A DNA stretch of 14,568 nt from an uncultured Dyadobacter sp. (GTDB lineage Bacteria > Bacteroidota > Bacteroidia > Cytophagales > Spirosomataceae): the NCBI GenBank assembly GCA_937880795.1, contig CALGRQ010000121.1, positions 1-14,568 of the forward strand, given 5' to 3'. A model generated the notes under the pieces. It made no database searches, was not told the origin of the DNA, and worked only from the letters and a program-made list of their open reading frames with translations. Position 1 is the stretch's first letter. Every line of letters starts with the position of its first letter. Made by a program: the position numbers and the translations under genes. Shown here one piece after another: positions 1 to 8,678 of this stretch.

Positions 1-14
1 AGCACCTTTAATGT

Positions 15-56
15 AAAAGACCGCCTCAATGGTATTTGAGACGGCCTCCTTTTTTG
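15..56 (+). terminator. Rho-independent terminator of an upstream gene
   Basis: A hairpin with arms CCGCCTCAA (21-29) and TTGAGACGG (36-44), containing one C/A mismatch and a 6-nt loop, is followed by a T run at 50-55. An A-rich stretch on the left (15-18) can pair with the T run. It most likely ends a plus-strand gene lying left of the window and insulates the efflux operon. Confidence 0.8.
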
Positions 57-227
57 CTATATACTCCCCCCATTCGGCACATATTTTAAACCCTTTACTT
101 ACCAAAAACCTCAAAAATCTAATAAAGATTTAATACGAATCGTGCTTCATACATCACAAGGCCTGCGTTACTTGAATTTTAGATCTTTTTGTTGCATCTG
201 TATATAGATTACTATCGGTTACATTTA

Positions 228-235
228 TACTTTTG
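228..235 (+). promoter_or_regulatory. Candidate Bacteroidota -7 element for the efflux operon
   Basis: TACTTTTG matches the Bacteroidota sigma-factor -7 consensus TAnnTTTG exactly. No good -33 TTTG was found at the usual spacing, so support is partial. Transcription would start near 242 and leave a leader of about 95 nt before the ATG at 338. The leader would include the inverted repeat at 298-321. Confidence 0.45.
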
Positions 236-297
236 CAACACATGTTCATCTACGATAACTCGTATTGAGCAAATAAAAAATAACCTAAACCACTCAA

Positions 298-321
298 GTA
301 TTCAATATATAATTTGAATAC
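298..321. repeat. 24-bp inverted repeat before the efflux operon, possible operator
   Basis: The arms GTATTCAA (298-305) and TTGAATAC (314-321) are perfect 8-bp inverted repeats around an 8-bp AT spacer. The element ends 16 nt before the proposed ATG of the outer-membrane channel gene. Its size and symmetry fit the operator of a dimeric repressor such as a TetR-family protein. It could instead form an RNA hairpin near the start codon. No regulator gene is present in the window. Confidence 0.5.
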
Positions 322-337
322 CTAATTATTGCAAAAT

Positions 338-1726
338 ATGTATCATCGAGGTTTACTCGGCACTACTGCATTACTCGGACTATTCCATTTAGTTCCGATC
401 CATGCAACAGCCCAATCGCTCAGCATTCATGATGCCGTTGAAACGGCTCTTCACAATTATGGCAGTATTAAGGCCAAAGCGACTTATATTGATGCTTCGA
501 AAGCCAGTGTCATGCAGAGCAAAAAAGATTATATGCCTAATCTAAATGTCTCCTTGCAACAGGATTACGGAACGGTCAACGGGCAAAATGGGCCTCTGTA
601 TGGGATGGGGCTTGCCGTAGCATCCTCCGGACTTCCTCTACCACATCAAAATTGGAACGCGGCATTTGGAGCACTATATCTGACCAACGTAAATTGGGAT
701 TTTTTTGCTTTTGGGCGCGCCAAAGAAAAAATAAAGGTAGCTCAGGCCATTGTTAGTCGGGATGAATTCGATTTGGAACAGGAAAAGTTTCAGCACGGCA
801 TCAAAGTTGCCGGTGCTTACCTCAACCTGCTGGCCGCACAACGACTGATCCGTTCCTGGGAAAACAATCTGAACCGTGCTCAGTCTCTCAAAAATATAGT
901 GGTTACCAAAGTTAAAAATGGACTCATACCTGGTGTAGATTCATCTTTAGCCAATGCAGAAGTTTCCAATGCCAAAATTTCCATCACCCAAGCCCGTGAT
1001 TACGAACAAGAACTAGCAGGGAAATTGGCACAACTCATGGGCACAACCGAGCAAAACTTCAACTTAGATACATTGTTTGTTAGGCAAATTCCCGGTACCA
1101 ATACTATTTCTGCGAGCCAAGTAAAACATCCTTTACTTCAATATTATAGTGAACGAATCGCTGTCAGCAATCAGCAGGCACAATATTTCCAAACATTAAG
1201 CTATCCTACTTTTTCCTTATTTGGCGTGTTTCAAACAAGAGCATCGGGGTTCTCGTCCTCTTACGCAACCAATCAAAATGCCTATACACAAAATTATTTT
1301 GAAGGCATAAAACCGGTGCGTTCCAATTACCTGCTTGGTTTTGGGGCCACCTGGAATTTTACCAGCATATTAAGGGTAAAACAACAAGTGGCTTCTCAAA
1401 AGTTTGTTTCGCAGGCATTACAAGAAGAATATCACCTCATCGATAACCAGATTCACAATCAGCTTCTCGTTTCGGAGAATAAAATCCTTAATGCCATAGC
1501 CAACTATCAGGAAGCTCCTGTGCAGGTACAGTCTGCCGCCGATGCATATTTACAGAAAAGCGTATTGTATAAAAACGGGCTAACAAACATGGTGGATATG
1601 ACCCAGGCATTATATGTACTAAACCGAGCGGAAACAAGTCGGGATGTTGCCTTCATTAACGTTTGGCAAGCCTTGCTTTTAAAATCGGCCGCCACAGGGG
1701 ACTTATCGCCATTTCTAAAATTTTAA
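338..1726 (+). CDS. TolC-like outer-membrane efflux channel
   Basis: Outer-membrane factor (OEP/TolC family) that should form the trimeric exit duct of the tripartite pump encoded downstream. The product is 462 aa, normal for the family. Residues 1-25 form a signal peptide (basic MYHR, hydrophobic core, cleavage after HATA, mature start QSLSIHDAVETAL). The mature start is the usual first amphipathic helix of the family. Two repeats of long helices and strands follow, with a typical N-x-L-Q-R-x-Q-x-L-like helix (around NRAQSLKNIVVTKVKNG) and its counterpart near the C-terminus (LYKNGLTNMVDMTQALYVL). There is no lipobox cysteine, unlike many OprM-type channels. I chose the ATG at 338; an in-frame TTG at 329 would add three residues. 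It is the first gene of the operon, with a 55-nt gap to the pump gene. The substrate cannot be read from the sequence. Confidence 0.93.
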   Translation: MYHRGLLGTTALLGLFHLVPIHATAQSLSIHDAVETALHNYGSIKAKATYIDASKASVMQSKKDYMPNLNVSLQQDYGTVNGQNGPLYGMGLAVASSGLPLPHQNWNAAFGALYLTNVNWDFFAFGRAKEKIKVAQAIVSRDEFDLEQEKFQHGIKVAGAYLNLLAAQRLIRSWENNLNRAQSLKNIVVTKVKNGLIPGVDSSLANAEVSNAKISITQARDYEQELAGKLAQLMGTTEQNFNLDTLFVRQIPGTNTISASQVKHPLLQYYSERIAVSNQQAQYFQTLSYPTFSLFGVFQTRASGFSSSYATNQNAYTQNYFEGIKPVRSNYLLGFGATWNFTSILRVKQQVASQKFVSQALQEEYHLIDNQIHNQLLVSENKILNAIANYQEAPVQVQSAADAYLQKSVLYKNGLTNMVDMTQALYVLNRAETSRDVAFINVWQALLLKSAATGDLSPFLKF

Positions 1727-1781
1727 AAGATTCTACCCATTAAGTAATCAGGTATGACCTGACCGACTATTCCTTAACCAT

Positions 1782-4700
1782 ATGGATTTAATTCGTTTCG
1801 CCCTTCGCAAACCCATCACCATTATGGTGATTGTCGCCGGTTTGCTTTTTTTTGGGATAAATGCCATCAGAACCATCAAGGTGGACATTTTTCCAAAACT
1901 TGATTTGCCTGTAATGTATATAGCCCACCCTTTTGGTGGCTATACTCCCAACCAAATGGAGACTTTCTTCGGAAAACAATACGTTAACATTTTGTTGTAT
2001 GTGAACGGGATCAAGAGTATTGAAACCAAAAATACCCAGGGACTTACCTTGATGAAGCTAAGTTTTTACCCAGGTACAAACATGGCCCAGGCTTCTGCCG
2101 AACTTAGTGCGTTTACCAATCGTATACAGGCAGTCTTTCCGCCCGGTTCCAATCCACCGTTTATTATACGTTTCGACGCGTCGACACTACCGGTAGGTCA
2201 GTTGGTTTTATCAAGTGAAACAAGATCTAACAACGAGCTCCTCGATTTGGCCAACGTTTACGTTAGATCGTCCTTTTCACAAATTCCCGGTTTAGTTTCT
2301 GCTCCGCCATTTGGAGGTAATCAGCGAACAATCGTGGTTAAAGCCGATCCTGAGCTTCTTCGGTCTCACAACATGACTGTGGATCAGCTGGTGGAAGCCA
2401 TCAAATTGAACAATCAGACAGCCCCTTCCGGAAACGTTCGTATTGGCGACAAAAACTATATAACACCCACCAATACAACCATCAAGACGGTTAAAGACTT
2501 CGAAAATGTGCCTCTGTTTAAAGGAAACGTTCAAAATCTGTATTTGCGTGATGTGGCTACTGTTGAAGATGCAGCTGATATTACCTCTGGATATGGGCTC
2601 GTAAATGGCAAAAGATCGGTATATCTCAGTATAGCGAAAGGTGCTGACGCTTCAACCTGGGAAGTAGTACAAAACCTAAAAAAAGCTTTACCCCGAATTC
2701 AAAGTACGCTACCCGAGGACGTGAAAGTAAGTTATGAATTTGACCAATCGGTATATGTTATGAACTCTGTCATGAGTTTGCTAACCGAGGGAGTTATTGG
2801 CGCTATTTTAACGGGCTTAATGGTACTTCTCTTTTTGGGAGACGCCAGAGGAGCACTCATTGTGATCCTGACCATACCGACGTCGATCATTGCCGGAGTT
2901 CTTTTCTTAAACCTGTTTGGGCAAACCATTAATATAATGACGCTCAGTGGATTGGCGCTTGCAATTGGTATCCTTGTCGACGAAAGTACGGTGACAATTG
3001 AAAATATACACCAACACTTTGACATGGGTAAACCCAAAGCCCTTGCCATTTGGGATGCCTGTCAGGAAATTGCATTTCCCAAGCTCCTTATTTTGTTCTG
3101 TATACTTGCCGTTTTTGCACCTGCTTTTACCATGGGAGGAATTCCTGGATCTTTGTTCCTACCCCTCGCACTTGCCATCGGATTTAGCATGATCGTTTCT
3201 TATTTTCTTGCGCAAACTTTTGTGCCCGTGATGGCGAACTGGCTCATGCGTGTAAAGCATCACAAAAAAGCAGATGGGACGGAAATGACTGATGCCGAAG
3301 AATTTAAGGCCGCAGGTATAGGACGGAACAACACGGAATTAAAAGAGCACCTTGCTCACAAAGGGGATCTGGACAGCAACGGTAAGATCAGCCTATTTGA
3401 AAGAATGAGAATACGTTTTGTTCGCTTCCTCAACCGAATGATGCCTTACCGGAAGGCGGTTGTTACAGGGTATCTTGTTATTACGACTGGTATAGCAGGC
3501 CTCATGGTCACCCATATTGGAAAAGACGTACTCCCTAAGGTAAATGGTGGCCAGTTTCAGGTTAGACTTCGTGCCGAAGAAGGGACGCGAATTGAGCGTA
3601 CTGAGCAAAAAACGCTTAAAACCATTGAGATCATCAACCAGCTCGTAGGGAAGGAAAACGTGGCTGTTACATCAGCATATGTTGGACAACATCCAGGCTT
3701 ATTTTCCATCAGCCCTATATACTTATGGATGAGCGGGCCGCAGGAAGCTGTCGTTCAAGTCGCCTTTAAACATGGCTTTCACACCGATTTGGACCTATTG
3801 AAAGAAAAAATCAGAAGCCAGGTGAAACAAACCATACCCGGCCTAAAATTGTCATTTGAACCTATCGAACTAACAGATAAAATCCTCAGCCAGGGTTCAC
3901 CCACCCCTATCGAAGTTCGGATGTCGGGGCGAAATAAGAAACTCAACGAAGAGTATGCTCAAAAGGTGATGGCTAAATTGCGGGAAATCTCCTATCTCCG
4001 GGATATTCAATTGGGACAATCTAATAAATATCCCGCCATCAATATAGAGGTAGATCGTATTAGAGCTGCACAATTGGGTGTAGATATGGCGGACATTTCT
4101 CGTTCTTTAACTGCCTCCACATCCTCATCCCGTTATACGGATAAAAATATATGGGTAGACGAAAAGGGAGGTTTTAGCTATGCGGTTCAAGTGCAGGTTC
4201 CAGAAAACAAAATGATGAGCATTAACGACATTGGGGAAATACCCCTACTTAAAAATGCCAATCGACCTATACTTCACGACGTGGCAACAATCACGCCCGA
4301 CTCAACCTACGGACAAAACGACAACCTGGGTGCACTGCCTATTTTGTCGGTAACCGCTAACTTGAACGATATGGATTTAGGAGTAGCCAAGGCCGACGTG
4401 CAAGCAGCAATTGAATCATTGGGGGAATTACCAAGAGGCTTGGGCGTTGAATTGATAGGTCTGACTCAAACACTAACAGATACGCTGGATAGTCTCCAGA
4501 ATGGTCTTATTGTGGCCATAGTAGTCATTTTCCTAATGTTGGCAGCTAACTTTCAGTCGTTCAAAGTTTCTGCCGTCGTACTTGCCACGGTGCCTGCCGT
4601 AATTTTAGGCTCGCTGGCATTACTATTAGTAACCGGATCAACCCTCAATTTACAGTCCTATATGGGCATCATTATGTCTGTGGGGGTATCTATCTCCAAT

Positions 4701-5042
4701 GCCGTTTTGCTGGTAACCAATGCAGAAGATTTACGAAAATATAACGGTGATGCCATTGCTGCCGCAAAAGAGTCTGCGTCCTTACGCCTACGGCCTATAT
4801 TAATGACTGCCCTTGCGATGGTGGTAGGTATGATACCGATGGCCAGCGGACTTGGAGAGGCCGGAGATCAGTCGTCGCCGTTGGGGCGCGCTGTTGTGGG
4901 CGGCCTTATAGCTTCCACCTTTGCCGCCTTGTTCATCTTGCCACTTGCATTTGCCTGGGGACAAGATAAAGCATCAACACAAAGTGTTTCCCTCGACCCT
5001 GAAGACAAGGAAAGCAAATTTTACGTACCTGTAAATCTGTAA
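1782..5042 (+). CDS. RND-family inner-membrane efflux pump (AcrB-like)
   Basis: Proton-driven RND transporter of 1086 aa, slightly longer than AcrB (about 1050). The N-terminus MDLIRFALRKPITIMVIVAG is a typical start with TM1, followed by a periplasmic porter domain, TM2-TM6, a cytoplasmic linker, TM7, a second porter domain and TM8-TM12. The TM4 relay reads LVDES (D400-E401), where AcrB has two aspartates. In TM10 the position of AcrB Lys940 is Ser972 (GVSISNAV). The TM6-TM7 linker is long and contains a perfect EF-hand-type loop at residues 529-540 (D-x-D-x-N-G-x-I-x-x-x-E). It should sit in the inner membrane and work with the flanking channel and adaptor. The periplasmic regions look more like HAE pumps for organic compounds than metal pumps, but the substrate is unknown. 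Confidence 0.95.
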   Translation: MDLIRFALRKPITIMVIVAGLLFFGINAIRTIKVDIFPKLDLPVMYIAHPFGGYTPNQMETFFGKQYVNILLYVNGIKSIETKNTQGLTLMKLSFYPGTNMAQASAELSAFTNRIQAVFPPGSNPPFIIRFDASTLPVGQLVLSSETRSNNELLDLANVYVRSSFSQIPGLVSAPPFGGNQRTIVVKADPELLRSHNMTVDQLVEAIKLNNQTAPSGNVRIGDKNYITPTNTTIKTVKDFENVPLFKGNVQNLYLRDVATVEDAADITSGYGLVNGKRSVYLSIAKGADASTWEVVQNLKKALPRIQSTLPEDVKVSYEFDQSVYVMNSVMSLLTEGVIGAILTGLMVLLFLGDARGALIVILTIPTSIIAGVLFLNLFGQTINIMTLSGLALAIGILVDESTVTIENIHQHFDMGKPKALAIWDACQEIAFPKLLILFCILAVFAPAFTMGGIPGSLFLPLALAIGFSMIVSYFLAQTFVPVMANWLMRVKHHKKADGTEMTDAEEFKAAGIGRNNTELKEHLAHKGDLDSNGKISLFERMRIRFVRFLNRMMPYRKAVVTGYLVITTGIAGLMVTHIGKDVLPKVNGGQFQVRLRAEEGTRIERTEQKTLKTIEIINQLVGKENVAVTSAYVGQHPGLFSISPIYLWMSGPQEAVVQVAFKHGFHTDLDLLKEKIRSQVKQTIPGLKLSFEPIELTDKILSQGSPTPIEVRMSGRNKKLNEEYAQKVMAKLREISYLRDIQLGQSNKYPAINIEVDRIRAAQLGVDMADISRSLTASTSSSRYTDKNIWVDEKGGFSYAVQVQVPENKMMSINDIGEIPLLKNANRPILHDVATITPDSTYGQNDNLGALPILSVTANLNDMDLGVAKADVQAAIESLGELPRGLGVELIGLTQTLTDTLDSLQNGLIVAIVVIFLMLAANFQSFKVSAVVLATVPAVILGSLALLLVTGSTLNLQSYMGIIMSVGVSISNAVLLVTNAEDLRKYNGDAIAAAKESASLRLRPILMTALAMVVGMIPMASGLGEAGDQSSPLGRAVVGGLIASTFAALFILPLAFAWGQDKASTQSVSLDPEDKESKFYVPVNL

Positions 5043-5069
5043 TACACCAACCTGAACCAAAGAATAATC

Positions 5070-6197
5070 ATGAAATACATTTCAAAAATATCCTTTACTA
5101 TTTTGCTGGCAACCTGCCTGGCAGGAATACAAAGCTGTAATTCCAGCAAAGCCAAGGAAGAGAATAAAAACACCTCAGAACCAACACAAGAAGCGGCAAT
5201 TGAAGCATTCGTTTTAAAAAAAGGGTCACTTTCCTCCACCCTGCAAATACCGGGGGAACTCATTGCCTTCCAACAAGTAGATCTATACGCAAAAGTGAGC
5301 AGTTTTGTTAAAAAACTACATGTAGATGTGGGGTCAGAGGTACACCAGGGCCAATTACTGGCAACCATGGAAGCTCCGGAGCTTTTATCTCAATACGTAA
5401 GTAGTACCAGCCGATTAAGGTCACAAGAGGCAATATACTTGGCCAGTAAAACGAATTACGAAAGACTACTAGAAACCAGCAAAACACCAGGAACTGTTTC
5501 TCAGAATGACCTTGACCTGGCCCTGGCGAAACAAAACTCGGATTTGGCGCAACTGGAAACCGCTCGATCGGTCAGTAACGAAATAAGCGACACCCGAAAC
5601 TATCTGGAAATACGTGCGCCATTTAGCGGCGTCATCAGTGCACGTAATGTGAGTACCGGCGCATTTGTGGGGCCAACAGGAAAAGGATCCGAAGCTCCCC
5701 TATTCACCCTCGTTGAACAACGAAAATTGAGATTGGTTGTCAGTATACCAGAAGCATACAATAGTTACCTTACTCCACAGAGTGAAGTACATTTCAAGGT
5801 AAAGTCTTTACAAAATGTAAGTTTTCCTGCTAAGGTATCTCGTATGGCCGGAGCATTAGACACACGCTTACGCTCCCAAAGAATCGAAATGGATGTTGTA
5901 AATCAGGATAAACGATTATTGCCAGGGATGATAGCTGAGGTATCTATCCCGCTTAGTCGGGGAGAAGGATCTTTTATCGTTCCCAAAACGGCTGTTTTAA
6001 ATACAGCAGAGGGTACTTACATGATTAAGGCAGAAAACAATAAATCCGTTTGGGTTCCGGTAAAAACCGGTGCAACTGCCGATGGCAAAACAGAAATTTT
6101 CGGTGAACTTCATGAAGGAGATACCTTCTTAAAAATTGTTACCGAAGAAGTTAGAAACAATTCGGAATTGAAGAGCTTCAAGACTGTCAATATCTAA
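5070..6197 (+). CDS. RND efflux periplasmic adaptor lipoprotein (HlyD/AcrA family)
   Basis: Membrane fusion protein of 375 aa linking the pump to the outer-membrane channel. It begins with a lipoprotein signal peptide: MKYISK, a hydrophobic core, then GIQSC with Cys23 as the predicted lipidated residue, followed by a polar linker. Next come the first lipoyl half (around residues 70-105, VDLYAKVSSFVKKLHVDVG), an alpha-helical hairpin (about 106-165), the second lipoyl half (IRAPFSGVISARNVSTGAFVG), a beta-barrel and the membrane-proximal domain (LPGMIAEVSIPL, then FIVPKTAVL). The gene starts 27 nt after the pump gene and closes the operon. Adaptor-last is not the most common order. No clear terminator hairpin follows; the convergent gene ends only 9 nt away. 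Confidence 0.93.
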   Translation: MKYISKISFTILLATCLAGIQSCNSSKAKEENKNTSEPTQEAAIEAFVLKKGSLSSTLQIPGELIAFQQVDLYAKVSSFVKKLHVDVGSEVHQGQLLATMEAPELLSQYVSSTSRLRSQEAIYLASKTNYERLLETSKTPGTVSQNDLDLALAKQNSDLAQLETARSVSNEISDTRNYLEIRAPFSGVISARNVSTGAFVGPTGKGSEAPLFTLVEQRKLRLVVSIPEAYNSYLTPQSEVHFKVKSLQNVSFPAKVSRMAGALDTRLRSQRIEMDVVNQDKRLLPGMIAEVSIPLSRGEGSFIVPKTAVLNTAEGTYMIKAENNKSVWVPVKTGATADGKTEIFGELHEGDTFLKIVTEEVRNNSELKSFKTVNI

Positions 6198-6206
6198 CTG
6201 TCCGCT

Positions 6207-6827
6207 TTAATACAACGCATTCTTGGCGGGATTCAAGACAATACGTAATTTGAATCCTGCCAGGTCTGTCCTCACCTCCTGACAAAGTCCATTCTTATAG
6301 GTGTAGACACCCTGCTTACCATCAGGAAGAGTCACCCCATAATTTCCTTCCGATATTTTCCGAACAGCACACATTTCTGCGTAACGCTCAGAATAAACCT
6401 CCTTAATATCAATCGGTTCCTTATAATAAAGACTTGTTACTGTATTAAAAATGGGCGCTGTAAATTCCTTACTGGACTTTTTTTCTCCATCCTCACCCGA
6501 AAAAGAAATGCTATATGCAGACTTGGCCACACTACTAGTCCGGGTTTTTTCTTTTAAATCACCATTAACCTCATGGGCCGAAACGGCATGGACCAATTTC
6601 CCATCAACAAAACTGGCTTGTGTAGAAAACTTCCCCGAATAAAAAAGAACTTTAAAGTCAGACTCGATCCTTTGCGTTTCGGAATCCCTTCCGGCTCCAT
6701 CACCAAAAACTTTCAGATTCCCAATAGTCCGTCCACCAATAATGACATCATACACGTTATGCTGCGCTTGCGTATCGAAACAGACCACCAAATATAAGAT
6801 TGCAAAAAACAACATGAAGTACTTCAT
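6207..6827 (-). CDS. Small secreted protein of unknown function (possibly DUF6134-like)
   Basis: The product is 206 aa from the chosen ATG at 6827. This start is preferred over an upstream in-frame ATG at 6941 because it puts a signal peptide at the N-terminus (MKYFMLFFAILYLVVCFDTQAQ, cleavage near TQA|Q). The mature part starts HNVYDVIIGGRTIGNLKV and looks like an all-beta protein with repeated strands (RIESDFKVLFYSGKFSTQASF; YSISFSG; VTSLYYKEPI) and a C-terminal beta-hairpin. It resembles small Bacteroidota secreted proteins of the DUF6134 type, but I hold that loosely. It probably acts in the periplasm or at the surface. It converges with the efflux adaptor gene with a 9-nt gap, so the two transcripts probably overlap at their 3' ends. 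There is no sign that it belongs to the efflux operon. Confidence 0.8.
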   Translation of the reverse strand: MKYFMLFFAILYLVVCFDTQAQHNVYDVIIGGRTIGNLKVFGDGAGRDSETQRIESDFKVLFYSGKFSTQASFVDGKLVHAVSAHEVNGDLKEKTRTSSVAKSAYSISFSGEDGEKKSSKEFTAPIFNTVTSLYYKEPIDIKEVYSERYAEMCAVRKISEGNYGVTLPDGKQGVYTYKNGLCQEVRTDLAGFKLRIVLNPAKNALY

Positions 6828-7360
6828 CAATAGGTCGTTTAACGAGATTAAAGAAATGTTCGAAGAAAAGATACAATTTTCATTCCCGGGGTTTACACCA
6901 TATACCTTAACAGCAGACCGCCCGTTTATATGATTTCTCAATTTACCTCAAATTTTCATACAAAAGCAACCCTCTACATTTTATCCACTTATAACTGTCA
7001 ATCTCAATCTTCCATATGGCAAAATAAGGTCGATTAAAAAGCCATTATCTCGCCATTTCTTTCTGTCATCTTCCTTTAAAATACCCATCGAATCTTACAA
7101 TTAGGAGTCATTTCCATTCTTATGTATCTACAAATAATCAAAATCTTGAAAATATACAAGAAGTACCTTTTAATATTATTAAAAAAGTGCAATAAAACTG
7201 AATTTAATTGGTTGTGTATATGTTAATTTTGCATCTGAGAGTTTAATACAGCAGTTTATCATTTGAAACTGTTACTAACACACACTCAAAAATCTTTAAA
7301 AAATCATATACAAAAATTTGAATTTACTGCCGAATAGCATTTCGGAAAAATTACACTCCT
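6828..7360. other. 533-nt AT-rich intergenic region between divergent genes
   Basis: This region separates the minus-strand secreted protein gene from the plus-strand MFS gene. The only recognisable signal is a -7 element at 7224-7231 for the MFS gene. A one-mismatch -7 on the minus strand (CAAAATAA at 7020-7027, reading TTATTTTG) could serve the secreted protein gene but lies about 190 nt upstream. Reading frames here are short and lack coding character. I see no RNA gene, repeat or mobile-element end. Confidence 0.6.
7224..7231 (+). promoter_or_regulatory. Bacteroidota -7 element for the MFS gene
   Basis: TAATTTTG is an exact match to TAnnTTTG in an AT-rich stretch. The -33 side is weak; TTG triplets lie at 7208-7210 and 7212-7214, closer than the usual spacing. 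The predicted leader is about 120 nt before the ATG at 7361. Confidence 0.45.
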
Positions 7361-8524
7361 ATGAATTATTCAATTTTAGCCCAGTCCGATTCTCGAAAAT
7401 ACCTGCGCATGGCTGTGGCGGCTTTCTTCTTTGTGCAAGGACTTAGCTTTGCAGCCTGGGCCAGCCGAATTCCAGATATTAAAAATATGCTCCACCTCAC
7501 CGAAGGTGGACTAGGAACTGTTTTACTGGCCCTACCCTTAGGTCTAATGGCTAGTTTACCTATATCCGGCTGGATGGTTACTCACTATGGTAGTAAAAAA
7601 ATGGTTCTGATTGGTGCAATCCTGTATGCCGTTACACTAGCCTTTATCGGGTTTGTTACCAGAACTGAACATCTCATCGTTGTACTTTTCGCTTTTGGAT
7701 TATGGGGTAACCTTACCAATATCGCTGTGAATACCCAGGCAGTAGCTGTGGAGCAATTGTATGGAAAATCTATCATGGCTTCCTTTCATGGTTTGTGGAG
7801 TTTGGCAGGCTTTGTGAGTGCGATGATCGGTTCCTTTTTTATATCGGCCAGGATTTCGCCGCAAATTCATTTCATTGTCATTGCCGTTGTTGCCTTTGCA
7901 ATCATCTTTACTGCCTATAAGCATACCATGCCCGACAGTGCCAAACAAGAAGGTGAAGCACAACCGATGTTCGTTAAACCGGATCGCGACTTACTTATTT
8001 TAGGACTAATTGGCTTTTGTTCAATGGTCTGCGAAGGAGCTATGTTTGACTGGAGCGGTGTATACTTTCAGGAGGCAGTGCACGTACCAGCATCCATGAC
8101 AACACTTGGCTATGTGGCATTTATGGGTACCATGACAGGCGGGCGTTTTGCTGGAGACTGGTTGGCAAACCGAATTGGCAGAAAAAAAATGTTACAAGTA
8201 AGTGGACTGTTTATGGGTACAGGTTTGGCCATCGCGGTGATTTTCCCCTATTTGGTTACAGCCACCATTGGTTTCCTACTTGTAGGTTTCGGAGTGTCGT
8301 CAGTAGTTCCTTTGGTATATAGCGCAGCCGGACGCTCAACAACGATGTCCGCTGGTATGGCTCTTGCGGCAGTTTCTTCCATCAGTTTTATTGGATTTTT
8401 AATAGGTCCTCCATTGATCGGCATCGTGGCCCAGTTTGCGGATCTTCGCTGGTCATTCGCGATTGTCGGTATACTTGGCTCATTAACCACGCTACTTTCA
8501 TCAAGAGCTAAACTGATTGAATAG
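7361..8524 (+). CDS. MFS transporter, YbjJ type
   Basis: Major facilitator superfamily permease of 387 aa with about 12 hydrophobic helices in two halves, in the inner membrane. Motif A occurs twice: between TM2 and TM3 (GWMVTHYGSKK, residues 70-80) and between TM8 and TM9 (GRFAGDWLANRIGRKK, 261-276). The segments AAWASRIPDIK (31-41), GLGTVLLALPLG (50-61) and EGAMFDWSGVYF (225-236) are typical of YbjJ-like proteins, a group without a well-defined substrate. The charged central loop around 185-210 separates the halves. The gene stands alone, with its own promoter element upstream and a strong terminator 20 nt downstream. A sugar or a small organic molecule is possible as substrate, but nothing in the sequence decides it. 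Confidence 0.88.
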   Translation: MNYSILAQSDSRKYLRMAVAAFFFVQGLSFAAWASRIPDIKNMLHLTEGGLGTVLLALPLGLMASLPISGWMVTHYGSKKMVLIGAILYAVTLAFIGFVTRTEHLIVVLFAFGLWGNLTNIAVNTQAVAVEQLYGKSIMASFHGLWSLAGFVSAMIGSFFISARISPQIHFIVIAVVAFAIIFTAYKHTMPDSAKQEGEAQPMFVKPDRDLLILGLIGFCSMVCEGAMFDWSGVYFQEAVHVPASMTTLGYVAFMGTMTGGRFAGDWLANRIGRKKMLQVSGLFMGTGLAIAVIFPYLVTATIGFLLVGFGVSSVVPLVYSAAGRSTTMSAGMALAAVSSISFIGFLIGPPLIGIVAQFADLRWSFAIVGILGSLTTLLSSRAKLIE

Positions 8525-8544
8525 TAATCACAACTACCTATACC

Positions 8545-8580
8545 AAAAGAGCGACTCAAGTATTTGAGTCGCTCTTTTTT
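8545..8580 (+). terminator. Strong Rho-independent terminator after the MFS gene
   Basis: A perfect 11-bp stem pairs GAGCGACTCAA (8549-8559) with TTGAGTCGCTC (8564-8574) across the 4-nt loop GTAT. It is flanked by AAAA on the left and a T run on the right (to 8581). The A run also gives a short U tail on the minus strand, so it may act in both directions. The pseudogene on the minus strand ends about 100 nt to the right. Confidence 0.93.
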
Positions 8581-8678
8581 TGCGGCAAGTCTCAGTTGCT
8601 TTACCTAAATTTATCAATGTTAGATTTACAAACAGAGTTAGATATATACACTAAAATGTTTAAAACCTACTTTTATCC

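Noticed and set aside
329..337. TTG start adding three residues to the outer-membrane channel
   Set aside because: The ATG at 338 gives a normal signal peptide directly, and nothing favours TTG.
6451..6933. Several plus-strand frames of 63-74 codons opposite the secreted protein gene
   Set aside because: They are antisense shadows with no start signals or protein-like patterns.
6828..6941. N-terminal extension of the minus-strand secreted protein from an ATG at 6941
   Set aside because: It would bury the signal peptide 38 residues into the protein. The ATG at 6827 puts it at the N-terminus.
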